Source of the DNA: Collinsella sp. BG-O-102
GTDB taxonomy: Bacteria > Actinomycetota > Coriobacteriia > Coriobacteriales > Coriobacteriaceae
Direction: 5' to 3'
DNA: 64,000 nt
Assembly: GCF_023656745.1 (NCBI RefSeq)
Contig: NZ_JAMOKO010000001.1
Location: 1-64,000, forward strand
Below are positions 53,858 through 62,119 of the stretch, one piece after another (the stretch's first letter is position 1; each line of letters begins with the position of its first letter). A program made the position numbers and the translations under genes. The notes under the pieces were generated by a model. The model was not told where the DNA came from and did not search any database. It was given only the letters and a program-made list of their open reading frames with translations.

Positions 53858-55162
53858 CTAGCCCATATCCGCCTTGATGAGGTCGAGGGTGCGCTGGCAG
53901 TTTTCGCAGACGGGGCCGAGCATATGCTCGCGCAGGTCCGCCATGCCGGGCAGGTCGGCGTATTCGTCCATGACCTCTTCCATGCAAATGGGTACCTCGT
54001 AGGCGAGGTCCATCATGGTCGCAAAGCAAAACTTCTCGGATAGCCCGGCATCGGTGAGCGCCGCCTCCAGCGCGGGGTCGCCCATACCGTGGTATCGGCG
54101 GATAGCGCCTGGACCGATGCGCCCCACACGATTTTCGCCGCCAACGCTCATGGCAAGGCGCGCTTTTCGCCGCATGCGTTCGTATGCCAGCCCCGATGCA
54201 ACGTCATACATACGGGCCATCATAGCTGTGCTGCCGTTTCCAAGAAGCAGGGAATAGTTCTTCGCATGCGCGTCCGGTGCGCCGATGATGGCGTTAAAGA
54301 AAAGTATCTGCGTAAACAGATACAGGTTAAGTTGATGATGGCTCGTGTTGACGAGGAGTTCCTGAATGTCGCGTGCGGTCGGGCCACCGTCTGCCGTGTA
54401 CTTTTGAGCGGGCATCACTCCAAGGGCCTGACAGAGGTCTTCTTGGTGTAGACGCATGATTGTTCCGTCTTTGGCTTTCACACGGTCATAGCGTTCAACA
54501 ATGAGGGCGGGTTCGTCCTCAAATAAGCGATACTCAACGTTCGCCGTTGCGATACCCGCGCGCTGGGCGCTTTTCATGCAGACAAACTCATTAAGAGCTT
54601 CAAGTTTAAATCCGATAACGCCATTTTTGAAAATATGCGTCGTGGGCGAGGAACCTACGCATTCGCACCAGCGACCGTCTATGAGCGCGAGTGCGAACTT
54701 GCCCTGGTTGCCTCCAAGTGACCAACTTTCATCTAGGCCCATCCACGATGCCTCGCGGTCATCCCTGATCGACTTGAGGCGCAAGGCAATCTCGTGGTCG
54801 TCTATAGGGCGGTATTCGCCAGTGCGATGCAAGGCGGCGTCGATATCTTCTTCGGCGCAAAACTGCACTCCGCCCGGACAGTCGAGTCCGATATGGCTGA
54901 GCAGCGCAACGGGATTATTGGGCCTGGCGTCGAATTCGGCGGCAATCGCTTTTCGTTGGTCCTCGCTGTCGGGCAGAAGGCCAAACAAGTACGGATTCAT
55001 GACCTGTTGGCCGTATGTGCGATTTGATACGGGAATGTTGGTCGATAGGGCTGGCCCGTCATAGTCATGATCGTAGGTAAAGCTGATAAGACCGTTCTCA
55101 TCTTGCGTGAGCGTTCCCGCAGGTACGCCGCAAATAATGGTCCGAAGTGATGTTCTGGCCAT
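53858..55162 (-). CDS. hipA: HipA family serine/threonine kinase toxin
   Basis: The 434-residue protein is a full HipA. The N-terminal couple_hipA part (about 1-110) has LSTNIPVSNRTYGQQVMNPY and FGLLPDSEDQR. The kinase core has SLGGNQGKFAL as the phosphate-binding loop, HQEDLCQALG and the catalytic GAPDAHAKNYSLLL. HipA phosphorylates a tRNA synthetase (GltX in E. coli), causing growth arrest. It starts three bases after the hipB stop. The usual pair order (antitoxin first) is kept. Confidence 0.93.
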   Translation of the reverse strand: MARTSLRTIICGVPAGTLTQDENGLISFTYDHDYDGPALSTNIPVSNRTYGQQVMNPYLFGLLPDSEDQRKAIAAEFDARPNNPVALLSHIGLDCPGGVQFCAEEDIDAALHRTGEYRPIDDHEIALRLKSIRDDREASWMGLDESWSLGGNQGKFALALIDGRWCECVGSSPTTHIFKNGVIGFKLEALNEFVCMKSAQRAGIATANVEYRLFEDEPALIVERYDRVKAKDGTIMRLHQEDLCQALGVMPAQKYTADGGPTARDIQELLVNTSHHQLNLYLFTQILFFNAIIGAPDAHAKNYSLLLGNGSTAMMARMYDVASGLAYERMRRKARLAMSVGGENRVGRIGPGAIRRYHGMGDPALEAALTDAGLSEKFCFATMMDLAYEVPICMEEVMDEYADLPGMADLREHMLGPVCENCQRTLDLIKADMG

Positions 55163-55165
55163 TGG

Positions 55166-55636
55166 CTATTTCCCTTCGGGCTTGGTTTGGTTAGATGCGT
55201 TTGCGGCAATCGAGACTCCGAGATTGGACATGGCGAAATCGGCGAAGACCTCGTCGTAGAGTGCGGATGTAAAGGGGGCATCTGCAAGAGCCGGAATGGC
55301 GGTACTACGACGGTTGCGATGATGAGGACGTTGAGTGTGATGGCGCCTGGGGATGCTGCGAGGCAGCGGATTGGCATGCGGGGCGTCGACTGGTCGCTCG
55401 TTTTTTGCTTCGCCTATATCCCCTTGAGCGGCGAGCGCCAGTCCGAGAGCATTGAAGATTGCCAATAGCTTGTCGAGTCGAATGCCGGTGGCATCTCCTA
55501 GCTCGAGCGATGCGAGCAGGCGCTCCGAAACACCGGCTTTTTTAGCGAGGGCCGCACGGGTGATTCCCTGTGACTCGCGTGCCTGGCGCACGTAGATGCC
55601 AGCTTGGCGCGGCGTGGTGATGGGAAGGGTATCCAC
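55166..55636 (-). CDS. hipB: HipB-like antitoxin / HTH regulator
   Basis: The 156-residue protein has an Xre-type helix-turn-helix at about 12-65 (GIYVRQARESQGITRAALAK, AGVSERLLASLELG, LDKLLAIFNALGLAL). That is the standard HipB DNA-binding and dimer region. The remaining 85 residues, His/Arg-rich then Ala-rich (SALYDEVFADFAMSNLG), are extra to E. coli HipB, which is only 88 residues. The tail may contact HipA. It lies just upstream of hipA and a triple operator. Confidence 0.9.
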   Translation of the reverse strand: MDTLPITTPRQAGIYVRQARESQGITRAALAKKAGVSERLLASLELGDATGIRLDKLLAIFNALGLALAAQGDIGEAKNERPVDAPHANPLPRSIPRRHHTQRPHHRNRRSTAIPALADAPFTSALYDEVFADFAMSNLGVSIAANASNQTKPEGK

Positions 55637-55650
55637 GGCAATCTCCTAAC

Positions 55651-55720
55651 GTGCAGACTTTTGCATATCAGTATGACATGCAAAAGTCTGCACGAAAAGG
55701 CCTTATGCAAAACTCTGCAT
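55651..55720 (-). promoter_or_regulatory. hipBA operator with three TGCA-centred sites
   Basis: GTGCAGACTTTTGCAT (55651-55666) and ATGCAAAAGTCTGCAC (55678-55693) are exact inverted 16-base copies, 11 bases apart. ATGCAAAACTCTGCAT (55705-55720) is a third site. Each contains TGCA-N6-TGCA, itself a dyad. They lie right upstream of hipB, matching cooperative autorepression by HipAB. Confidence 0.85.
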
Positions 55721-55760
55721 GAGACTTCCACGTTGACGTTGAGCTTATGAGAGGCGTTTT

Positions 55761-56339
55761 TTATATCGCGAGGATCCCCAGATGCTCAAGCAGAATCTTG
55801 AGGCCGATGAGGATGAGCACGACGCCGCCCACGATGGTGGCAGGCTTTTCGTAGCGCGCGCCAAAGGTATGGCCGATCGCCACGCCGGCGACGGAGAAGA
55901 TAAACGTTGTGACGCCGATAAGCGATACAGCGGGCACGATGTCAACCGAGAGCGCCGCAAACGAGATGCCTACGGCCAGGGCGTCAATCGAGGTGGCAAT
56001 GGCGAGAACCAGGTATTCTACCAGGTCAATCTTCTCGGCATTCTTGTTGTCGCTCTCGCCCTCGTCCTCGGTAAAGGCCTCCCACAGCATCTTGCCGCCG
56101 ATGAAGGCCAAAAGGATAAAGGCGATCCAATGGTCGATGGGCCCGATGATGCCCATGAATTGACTGCCGAGCGCCCATCCGATCACGGGCATGCCGGCCT
56201 GAAAGCCGCCAAAGAACAGGCCGAGCACTACGGCGACTTTAAGGTTGATCTTTTTCATGCCGAGACCCTTGCAGATGGAAACGGCAAAGGCGTCCATCGA
56301 AAGGCCAACGGCGAGCAACACGAGCTCTGCGAGTCCCAT
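55761..56339 (-). CDS. mntP: manganese efflux pump MntP family protein
   Basis: The 192-residue protein has six helices in two triplets. The MntP signatures are VGLSMDAFAVSICKGLG and IATSIDALAVGISFAAL, in which the Asp residues are thought to carry the metal. It exports Mn2+. A hydrophilic loop with DEGESDNKNAEK lies at about 90-103. AGAGGGAG is upstream. A GGGAGTAG box about 50 bases before the ATG recalls the manganese riboswitch, but the leader is too short for the full aptamer. Confidence 0.92.
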   Translation of the reverse strand: MGLAELVLLAVGLSMDAFAVSICKGLGMKKINLKVAVVLGLFFGGFQAGMPVIGWALGSQFMGIIGPIDHWIAFILLAFIGGKMLWEAFTEDEGESDNKNAEKIDLVEYLVLAIATSIDALAVGISFAALSVDIVPAVSLIGVTTFIFSVAGVAIGHTFGARYEKPATIVGGVVLILIGLKILLEHLGILAI

Positions 56340-56560
56340 AGTCTGGCTCCCTCTCTGCGGGCGAGCCCGATTACGCGACTACTCCCTCATTTATATGAGA
56401 CCCGATGCTACCACATGAGCAGTCAAAGGAGCCCCGTCCCAAATGAGCTACCTAAGCGGCGTTCGCTCATTCTGTAAGCATCTGATTTCGCGAGCGTGGC
56501 GGTGGCAAACCGTGAGAAACTATTTAGCGTTTATGGAGCGTATAGGATGGGAGCGATGCC

Positions 56561-57628
56561 TTGGATAAGAACGAGCTGCAAAAGCGTATGGAACAGGCCA
56601 TCCGCCTGACGGCACCTGGTCAGCCGATCCGCACCGCCCTCGACATGATCATCGCCGGTCACCTGGGCGCCCTTATCTGCGTCGGCGACACCGAAAACGT
56701 GCTCGCTGCCGGTAACGACGGCTTCCCGCTCAACATTTCGTTCACCTCGAACCGTCTGTTCGAGCTCTCCAAGATGGACGGTGCCATCGTCATCGACGGT
56801 GACCTCACCCAAATCCTGCGCGCCAACTTCCACCTCAATCCCGATCCCTCGCTTGCCACGAGCGAGACGGGTATGCGTCACCGCACCGCCGCTCGCATGT
56901 CGGTGCTCACGGATGCCATCGTGATCTCGGTCTCGGCCCGTCGTGCCGTTGTCAACGTGTACGTTCACGGCAAGAGCTACGAGATCCAGCCCGTTACCAC
57001 CATCATGAGCTCGGTCAACCAACTCGTCGCCACGCTCCAGACCACCCGTCAGTCGCTCGATCGCTCCCTGCTGCGCCTGACGGCCCTCGAGCTCGATGAC
57101 TACGTTACGCTCGCCGACATTACCGGTATTTTCTCGAGCTTCGAGATCATGCAGCAGGCAAAGACCGAGCTTAAGGATTGCATTGTCAAGCTGGGCAACC
57201 AGGGCAAGCTCGTGCAGATGCAGCTCGAGCAGCTCGCCGGCTCCAGCATGGATACCGAGTACGACCTGATGATTCGCGACTACGCGAGCGACTCCTCCGA
57301 GGCAAACGCCGAGAAGATTCGCGCTGAGCTTGCCCGTATGACGCCCAAGGACTTGTCCGACCCGCAGCATGTGGCGGCGGTTCTGGGCTACGACGACCTG
57401 GACGAGGACTCCGTCATGACGCCGTTGGGCCTGCGCACGCTTTCGCGCGTGTCCGTCGTGCGCGACGGCGTGGCCGAGAAGATTGTCGACGAGTACGGCT
57501 CGCTGCAGGAGCTCATGGATGACATCAGCGAGGACCCGGAGCGCCTGGGCGACTTTGGCGTCAACAACCCTGCCATTCTTGCGGACTCGCTGTACCGCAT
57601 GAAGGGCACCAAACAGGGGAACGCATAA
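56561..57628 (+). CDS. disA: diadenylate cyclase DisA
   Basis: The 355-residue enzyme makes c-di-AMP and scans DNA. The N-terminal DAC domain has MDGAIVIDGD (catalytic DGA) and MRHRTAARMS (RHR). The central helical linker covers about 150-290. The C-terminal HhH part (about 290-345) ends in the DNA-binding Gly-Val region LGLRTLSRVSVVRDG. The start is TTG 56561, with GGGAG at good spacing. ispD follows with one base overlap. In Bacillus, clpC-radA-disA precede ispDF; here clpC is upstream but radA is missing and other genes intervene. Confidence 0.95.
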   Translation: MDKNELQKRMEQAIRLTAPGQPIRTALDMIIAGHLGALICVGDTENVLAAGNDGFPLNISFTSNRLFELSKMDGAIVIDGDLTQILRANFHLNPDPSLATSETGMRHRTAARMSVLTDAIVISVSARRAVVNVYVHGKSYEIQPVTTIMSSVNQLVATLQTTRQSLDRSLLRLTALELDDYVTLADITGIFSSFEIMQQAKTELKDCIVKLGNQGKLVQMQLEQLAGSSMDTEYDLMIRDYASDSSEANAEKIRAELARMTPKDLSDPQHVAAVLGYDDLDEDSVMTPLGLRTLSRVSVVRDGVAEKIVDEYGSLQELMDDISEDPERLGDFGVNNPAILADSLYRMKGTKQGNA

Positions 57629-58356
57629 TGGCGCCCGTATGCGCCGTGGTCGTTGCCGGCGGCAGCGGCCAGCGCTTTGGAAATCCCGGCGGCAAGCAGC
57701 TCGTCAATGTAGCGGGTCGTCCGCTTATGAGCTGGTCCATCCGCGCATTTGACCGTAGCGATAAGGTCGGCCACATCGTCGTGGTTTGCCCTGCCGAGCG
57801 TCGTGCCGAGATGCGCCGCCTGGCCATCGACCCGTTTGACTATGACACGCCTATCAGTTTTGCCGATGCCGGCAATACCCGTCAGGATTCCACCCGTGCC
57901 GGCGTGCATGCGGTTCCGGCGGGTTTCGAATACGCCGCCATCCACGACGGCGCCCGTCCGCTCATTACGACCGAGGCCATCGATCATGCGATCGACGTGC
58001 TCGTGAGCGACCGCGCCCTCGACGGTGTCGTGTGCGGTCAGCCCGCGATCGACACGCTCAAAATCGTCGATGGCGATAATATCGTCGAGACACCGCCACG
58101 CGAGCTGTACTGGGCCGCGCAGACGCCGCAGATCTTTAGTGTCGACGCCATGAAGCGCGCCCATGCCGCAGCGATTGCCGAGGGCTTTATCGGCACGGAC
58201 GATTCGTCGCTGGTCGAGCGCATGGGTGGGCGTGTCCGCTGCGTCCAGAGCCCACGCGACAACCTTAAGGTGACGGTACCCGAGGACTTGCGTCCCGTAA
58301 CCGCGATTCTGCTCGGTCGCATGGCCGAGGGAGAGGACCTTCCCCATGTTCAGTAA
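57628..58356 (+). CDS. ispD: 2-C-methyl-D-erythritol 4-phosphate cytidylyltransferase
   Basis: The 242-residue cytidylyltransferase is the third step of the MEP pathway. It has VVVAGGSGQRFG with PGGKQLVN for CTP binding, DGARPLIT, and WAAQTPQIF near residue 165, all standard for IspD. ATG shares its first base with the disA stop, and the ispF start lies eleven bases inside its end, so the three are tightly coupled. Confidence 0.95.
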   Translation: MAPVCAVVVAGGSGQRFGNPGGKQLVNVAGRPLMSWSIRAFDRSDKVGHIVVVCPAERRAEMRRLAIDPFDYDTPISFADAGNTRQDSTRAGVHAVPAGFEYAAIHDGARPLITTEAIDHAIDVLVSDRALDGVVCGQPAIDTLKIVDGDNIVETPPRELYWAAQTPQIFSVDAMKRAHAAAIAEGFIGTDDSSLVERMGGRVRCVQSPRDNLKVTVPEDLRPVTAILLGRMAEGEDLPHVQ

Positions 58357-58840
58357 CCTGCGCATTGGCCACGGCTACGACGTCCACCGTTTGGTGGAGG
58401 GGCGTCGATGTATTATCGGCGGGGTCGACATTCCCTACGAGCGCGGCCTGCTGGGCCACTCGGATGCCGATGTGCTCGCGCACGCCTTGGCCGACGCCAT
58501 TCTGGGCGCCTGCCGCGGGGGAGACATCGGCAAGCTATTCCCTGACACCGATCCCGCCTACGAGGGTGCCGACTCGATGGTGCTGCTTGCCCGCGTAATG
58601 GACTATGCGCGCGAGCTGGGCTTTGAGTTTGTCGATGCCGACTGTACCATTGCCTGCCAGCAGCCCAAGATCACCCCGCACCGCGATGCCATGCGCGCCA
58701 ACCTCGCCCATGCTCTGGGCGTTGACGTCGAAAACGTGGGCGTCGCCGCCACTACGACCGAAAAGCTCGGCTGGGAAGGCCAAGGCGAGGGAATTGGCGC
58801 CTGGGCCGTCTGCCTGCTACAGAAAACTGTTAAGGAGTAA
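58346..58840 (+). CDS. ispF: 2-C-methyl-D-erythritol 2,4-cyclodiphosphate synthase
   Basis: The 164-residue trimeric zinc enzyme has GHGYDVHRLVEG (metal Asp and His), HSDADVLAHALADAILGA and VAATTTEKLGWEGQGEGIGA at the C-terminus. It cyclises the product of IspE to MEcPP. It overlaps ispD by eleven bases. cysS follows after three bases. Confidence 0.96.
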   Translation: MFSNLRIGHGYDVHRLVEGRRCIIGGVDIPYERGLLGHSDADVLAHALADAILGACRGGDIGKLFPDTDPAYEGADSMVLLARVMDYARELGFEFVDADCTIACQQPKITPHRDAMRANLAHALGVDVENVGVAATTTEKLGWEGQGEGIGAWAVCLLQKTVKE

Positions 58841-58843
58841 CGA

Positions 58844-60310
58844 ATGCGTATCTACAACAGCGCTACCCATAAAAAGGAAGAGTTCCAGCCCATCGAGTCC
58901 GGCAAGGTCCGCATGTACGTGTGCGGCCCCACGGTCTACGACAACATCCACATCGGCAACGCCCGCACGTTCATCAGCTTCGATGTGATTCGTCGCTGGC
59001 TCATCGCAAGCGGTTACGAGGTCACGTTCGCCCAGAACCTCACCGATGTCGATGACAAGATCATCAAGCGCGCCAACGAGCAAGGCCGTACGGCTGCCGA
59101 GGTCGCGACGGAGTTCTCCGACAAGTTCATCGGCGTCATGCGCGCCGCCAACGTGCTCGATCCCGATGTGCGCCCCCGCGCCACCAAGGAGATCGGCCCC
59201 ATGATCGCTATGATCAAGACGCTCATCGAGCAGGGCCACGCCTATGCCGCCGATAACGGCGACGTGTACTTTGCCGTGCGCAGCGATCCCAACTACGGTC
59301 AGGTCTCGGGCCGCAACATCGACGACCTTATGGTTGGCGCGCGCATCGAGGAGAACGAGGACAAGAACGACCCGCTCGACTTTGCCCTGTGGAAGGCCGC
59401 CAAGCCCGGCGAGCCCAGCTGGCCGAGCCCCTGGGGCGAGGGCCGTCCCGGCTGGCACACCGAGTGCGCCGCCATGGTGCACCGCTACCTGGGCACCCCG
59501 ATCGACATTCACGGCGGTGGCTCCGACCTTGCCTTCCCGCATCACGAGAACGAGTGCGCCCAGGCCACCTGCGCCTGGCACCAGGGCTTCTCCAACACCT
59601 GGATGCACACGGGCATGCTGCTGGTTGACGGCGAGAAGATGTCCAAGTCGCTCGGTAACTTCTTTACGCTGGCCGAGGTGCTCGAGCAGCACTCTGCCGC
59701 GGCTCTGCGCTTGCTGATGCTGCAGACGAGCTATCGTTCGCCGCTCGACTTCTCTTGGGAGCGCCTGGAGGGTGCCGAGAACTCGCTCACGCGTATCGCC
59801 GGTACGGTCGAGAACCTGCGCTGGGCCGCGAACCATGCGACGGCCGATGCCGAGGAGGCAGCATCTGAGGCGTTTGTCGCCAAGGCCGCCGAGACTCGTA
59901 CTGCCTTTAAGGAGTGCATGGACGACGACTTTAACACCGCCGGTGCCATGGGTGCCGTCTTTGGCTTTGTGACCGAGTGCAACCAGTACCTGGAGCAGGC
60001 GGGCGACGCTGCCGACAAGGCCGCCGCGCTTGCCGCCGCCGACACGCTGGCCGAGTTGCTCGATACGTTTGGCGTTGAGCTTCCCGAGCCCAAGGTCGAG
60101 CTGCCGCTGGGCCTGCTGGGCGTTGCCGCCGGTTTGGTTGCCTACACGGGTGACGACGTGGACGAGGCCGCTGCCAAGATTCTCGAGGCCCGCGCCGAGG
60201 CCCGCGCCGCCAAGAACTGGGATCTGGCAGACGCCATCCGCGATCAGCTCAAGGACCTGGGCCTCACCATTGAAGATACGGCCGCGGGCACTCGTATCAA
60301 ATCTCTCTAA
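58844..60310 (+). CDS. cysS: cysteinyl-tRNA synthetase
   Basis: The 488-residue class I synthetase has the HIGH-type motif HIGNARTF, the zinc CysCGP at MYVCGPTVYDN, HHENECAQ with zinc ligands, and KMSKSLGNF. The C-terminal anticodon domain (about 350-485) is Ala/Glu-rich. The cysS-rlmB-NYN order is common to Gram-positive bacteria. AAGGAG lies in the end of ispF. A two-tier hairpin follows the stop at once. Confidence 0.96.
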   Translation: MRIYNSATHKKEEFQPIESGKVRMYVCGPTVYDNIHIGNARTFISFDVIRRWLIASGYEVTFAQNLTDVDDKIIKRANEQGRTAAEVATEFSDKFIGVMRAANVLDPDVRPRATKEIGPMIAMIKTLIEQGHAYAADNGDVYFAVRSDPNYGQVSGRNIDDLMVGARIEENEDKNDPLDFALWKAAKPGEPSWPSPWGEGRPGWHTECAAMVHRYLGTPIDIHGGGSDLAFPHHENECAQATCAWHQGFSNTWMHTGMLLVDGEKMSKSLGNFFTLAEVLEQHSAAALRLLMLQTSYRSPLDFSWERLEGAENSLTRIAGTVENLRWAANHATADAEEAASEAFVAKAAETRTAFKECMDDDFNTAGAMGAVFGFVTECNQYLEQAGDAADKAAALAAADTLAELLDTFGVELPEPKVELPLGLLGVAAGLVAYTGDDVDEAAAKILEARAEARAAKNWDLADAIRDQLKDLGLTIEDTAAGTRIKSL

Positions 60311-60317
60311 TCCCCGC

Positions 60318-60415
60318 GGTTTTCCCAAGCACCCGACCTTGCCGTTCAAACCGTCGCTCGCGTACTCAAGTACGCGTCGCTCCTCTTTCGCGGCAATCTC
60401 GGGCACTTGGAAAAC
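60318..60415. repeat. long multi-stem hairpin after cysS
   Basis: Outer stem GGTTTTCCCAAG and CTTGGAAAACC (one bulge), middle stems CCCGA/TCGGG and TTGCCG/CGGCAA, and inner CGCGTACT/AGTACGCG. It is shorter but similar in plan to the elements around groESL. Its end is followed by a conventional terminator. Confidence 0.6.
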
Positions 60416-60422
60416 CCGTACC

Positions 60423-60461
60423 GACCGCCCGAATTAATATTCATGGGCGGTCGTTTATTTT
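60423..60461 (+). terminator. intrinsic terminator
   Basis: GACCGCCC and GGGCGGTC pair around a 14-base AT loop, followed by GTTTATTTT. Confidence 0.75.
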
Positions 60462-60496
60462 GTTTCGTTTGATAGTTGTATTTAGGAGGTCGCTTT

Positions 60497-61411
60497 ATGG
60501 CCGACAATCGCAAGCGTGCGCCTCGTGGTGGCAAGCAGGCTGCTTCTGGCTCGCGTCCGATTCGCCGCAATGACCGCGCTGCCGCTCCCAAGGGCCAGCG
60601 CGATCGCACCCAGGTTGCGCGTCCGCAGCGCGATCGAAACCGCGACGCTGTCCAGGCTCCCAAGGGCGAGTTTATCGAAGGTCGTCGTGCTGCCGCCGAG
60701 GCGCTGCGCACTGGTTTTCCCATCAAGTGCGCGCTCATTGCCGAGGGCGGGGAGCGCGATGCCGCCCTGTCGCGTCTGGTCGATGACCTCAACGCCGCGG
60801 GCGTCCGCATTAAGTATGTGCCGCGCGCGCAGCTCGACGCACTGTCGAGCCATGGCGCTCACCAGGGCATTGCGCTCGAGGTTGGTAACTTCCCCTATGC
60901 CGATGTCGCCGATATCCTCGACCGCGCGGGCGACGGTCCGGCGCTCGTCATCGTACTCGACCATGTGACCGACGACGGTAACTTTGGCGCTATCGTGCGC
61001 TCCGCCGAGGTCGTGGGCGCCGCGGGCGTCATCATCGCCAACAAGCGCGCCGCCGGCGTGACCGTGGGCAGCTACAAGACCTCTGCCGGCGCCGTCATGC
61101 ACCTGCCCATTGCGCAGGTTCCCAATATCGCCCGAGCGCTCGATGACCTCAAGGCCGCTGGTTTTTGGGTGGGCGGCGCCTCCGAGCACGCCGAGGGCAG
61201 CTGCTGGGATGCTCCCTTCGAGGGCCGCGTGGCGCTCGTCATGGGCTCCGAGGGCGACGGCATCTCGCGCCTGGTGCTCGAGAAATGCGACTTTTTGACC
61301 AAGCTTCCCCAGCGCGGCATGACCGAGAGCCTCAATGTTGCCCAGGCGACCACGGCGCTGTGCTTTGAGTGGCTGCGCCGCAACGTCGGCGAGCTCATGG
61401 GGGAGGAGTAG
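60497..61411 (+). CDS. rlmB: 23S rRNA (guanosine-2'-O-)-methyltransferase RlmB
   Basis: The 304-residue SpoU-family enzyme has a basic, disordered N-terminus (about 1-60, with repeated Arg-Asn/Lys-Pro). A ribosome-binding L30-like domain follows (about 62-140, GEFIEGRRAAAEAL). The knotted methyltransferase domain comes last: LDHVTDDGNFGAIVRSAE, SAGAVMHLPIAQVPN, MGSEGDGISRL and MTESLNVAQATT. ATG 60497 has AGGAGG. The NYN gene follows after three bases. Confidence 0.94.
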   Translation: MADNRKRAPRGGKQAASGSRPIRRNDRAAAPKGQRDRTQVARPQRDRNRDAVQAPKGEFIEGRRAAAEALRTGFPIKCALIAEGGERDAALSRLVDDLNAAGVRIKYVPRAQLDALSSHGAHQGIALEVGNFPYADVADILDRAGDGPALVIVLDHVTDDGNFGAIVRSAEVVGAAGVIIANKRAAGVTVGSYKTSAGAVMHLPIAQVPNIARALDDLKAAGFWVGGASEHAEGSCWDAPFEGRVALVMGSEGDGISRLVLEKCDFLTKLPQRGMTESLNVAQATTALCFEWLRRNVGELMGEE

Positions 61412-61414
61412 CGC

Positions 61415-62092
61415 ATGTCCAAAAAGAACCGTGCCAAGTCCAAGGCCAAGCGCTTTGGCGAGGGCTCGGCCAAGCCGATTGTTTCGGCCGCGACCTACGG
61501 CGTGGGCGGCAATGCGTTTGCGCAGGCCATCGCCGACCCGGTCTCGACGGTGCACTCCAATAAGCCCGAGCTGCTGGTGGTCGACGGCTACAACGTGATC
61601 CACTGCACGCCGCGCTACGAAAAGCTCGTGTACGACCATTCAGACGATCCGTATTCCAGCGACGTTCACGATATGGCACGCACCGCCCTCATCAACGACG
61701 TCGCCGCGTTTGCCCAGGGCCGCTACGAGGCCGTGATCGTGTTTGACGGCGCGGGCAACATCTCCAGCGAGCGCCCCAACCTGCCGGCCCGCGGCGTGCG
61801 CATCGAGTTTTCGCCGACGGGCGTCTCTGCCGATACCGTGGTACAGAAGCTCTGCATCGAGGCACGCGAGGAAGGCCGTGCGTGCTCTGTTGTGTCGAGC
61901 GACGGCACGATCCAGGCCGTCGTCATGGGCAAGGGCGTTACGCGCATCTCGAGCCGTATGCTGGTGGACGAGATCAAACAGATCGACAACGACGTGCACG
62001 AGGCCGAGGAGGCCCCGCAGATCAAGATGACCCTGGGCAGCCGTCTAAGCCCCGAGGCCCTGGCCAAGCTCAAAGCTCTGCGCGGGAGGTAG
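61415..62092 (+). CDS. NYN (PIN-like) domain ribonuclease, YacP type
   Basis: The 225-residue protein has a basic N-terminal extension (about 1-45) and an NYN core starting LLVVDGYNVIH, with FDGAGN and SSDGTIQAV typical of YacP/Rae1. Rae1 in Bacillus cleaves mRNA on the ribosome; whether this protein does so is unknown. The acids needed for metal binding are visible (VVDGYN, VFDGAG, VSSDG). It is the last of the rlmB pair and its end is 27 bases from the converging gene. Confidence 0.87.
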   Translation: MSKKNRAKSKAKRFGEGSAKPIVSAATYGVGGNAFAQAIADPVSTVHSNKPELLVVDGYNVIHCTPRYEKLVYDHSDDPYSSDVHDMARTALINDVAAFAQGRYEAVIVFDGAGNISSERPNLPARGVRIEFSPTGVSADTVVQKLCIEAREEGRACSVVSSDGTIQAVVMGKGVTRISSRMLVDEIKQIDNDVHEAEEAPQIKMTLGSRLSPEALAKLKALRGR

Positions 62093-62119
62093 GGGAGTTG
62101 GCGGGGCGATGCTGTCTCG

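Noticed and set aside
53807-54043. Small plus-strand frame over the hipA 3' end
   Set aside because: It is antisense to hipA and begins inside the terminator; no domain.
56340-56400. GGGAGTAG box upstream of mntP as a manganese (yybP-ykoY) riboswitch
   Set aside because: Only about 50 bases separate it from the start codon, too short for the aptamer, and the second conserved loop was not found.
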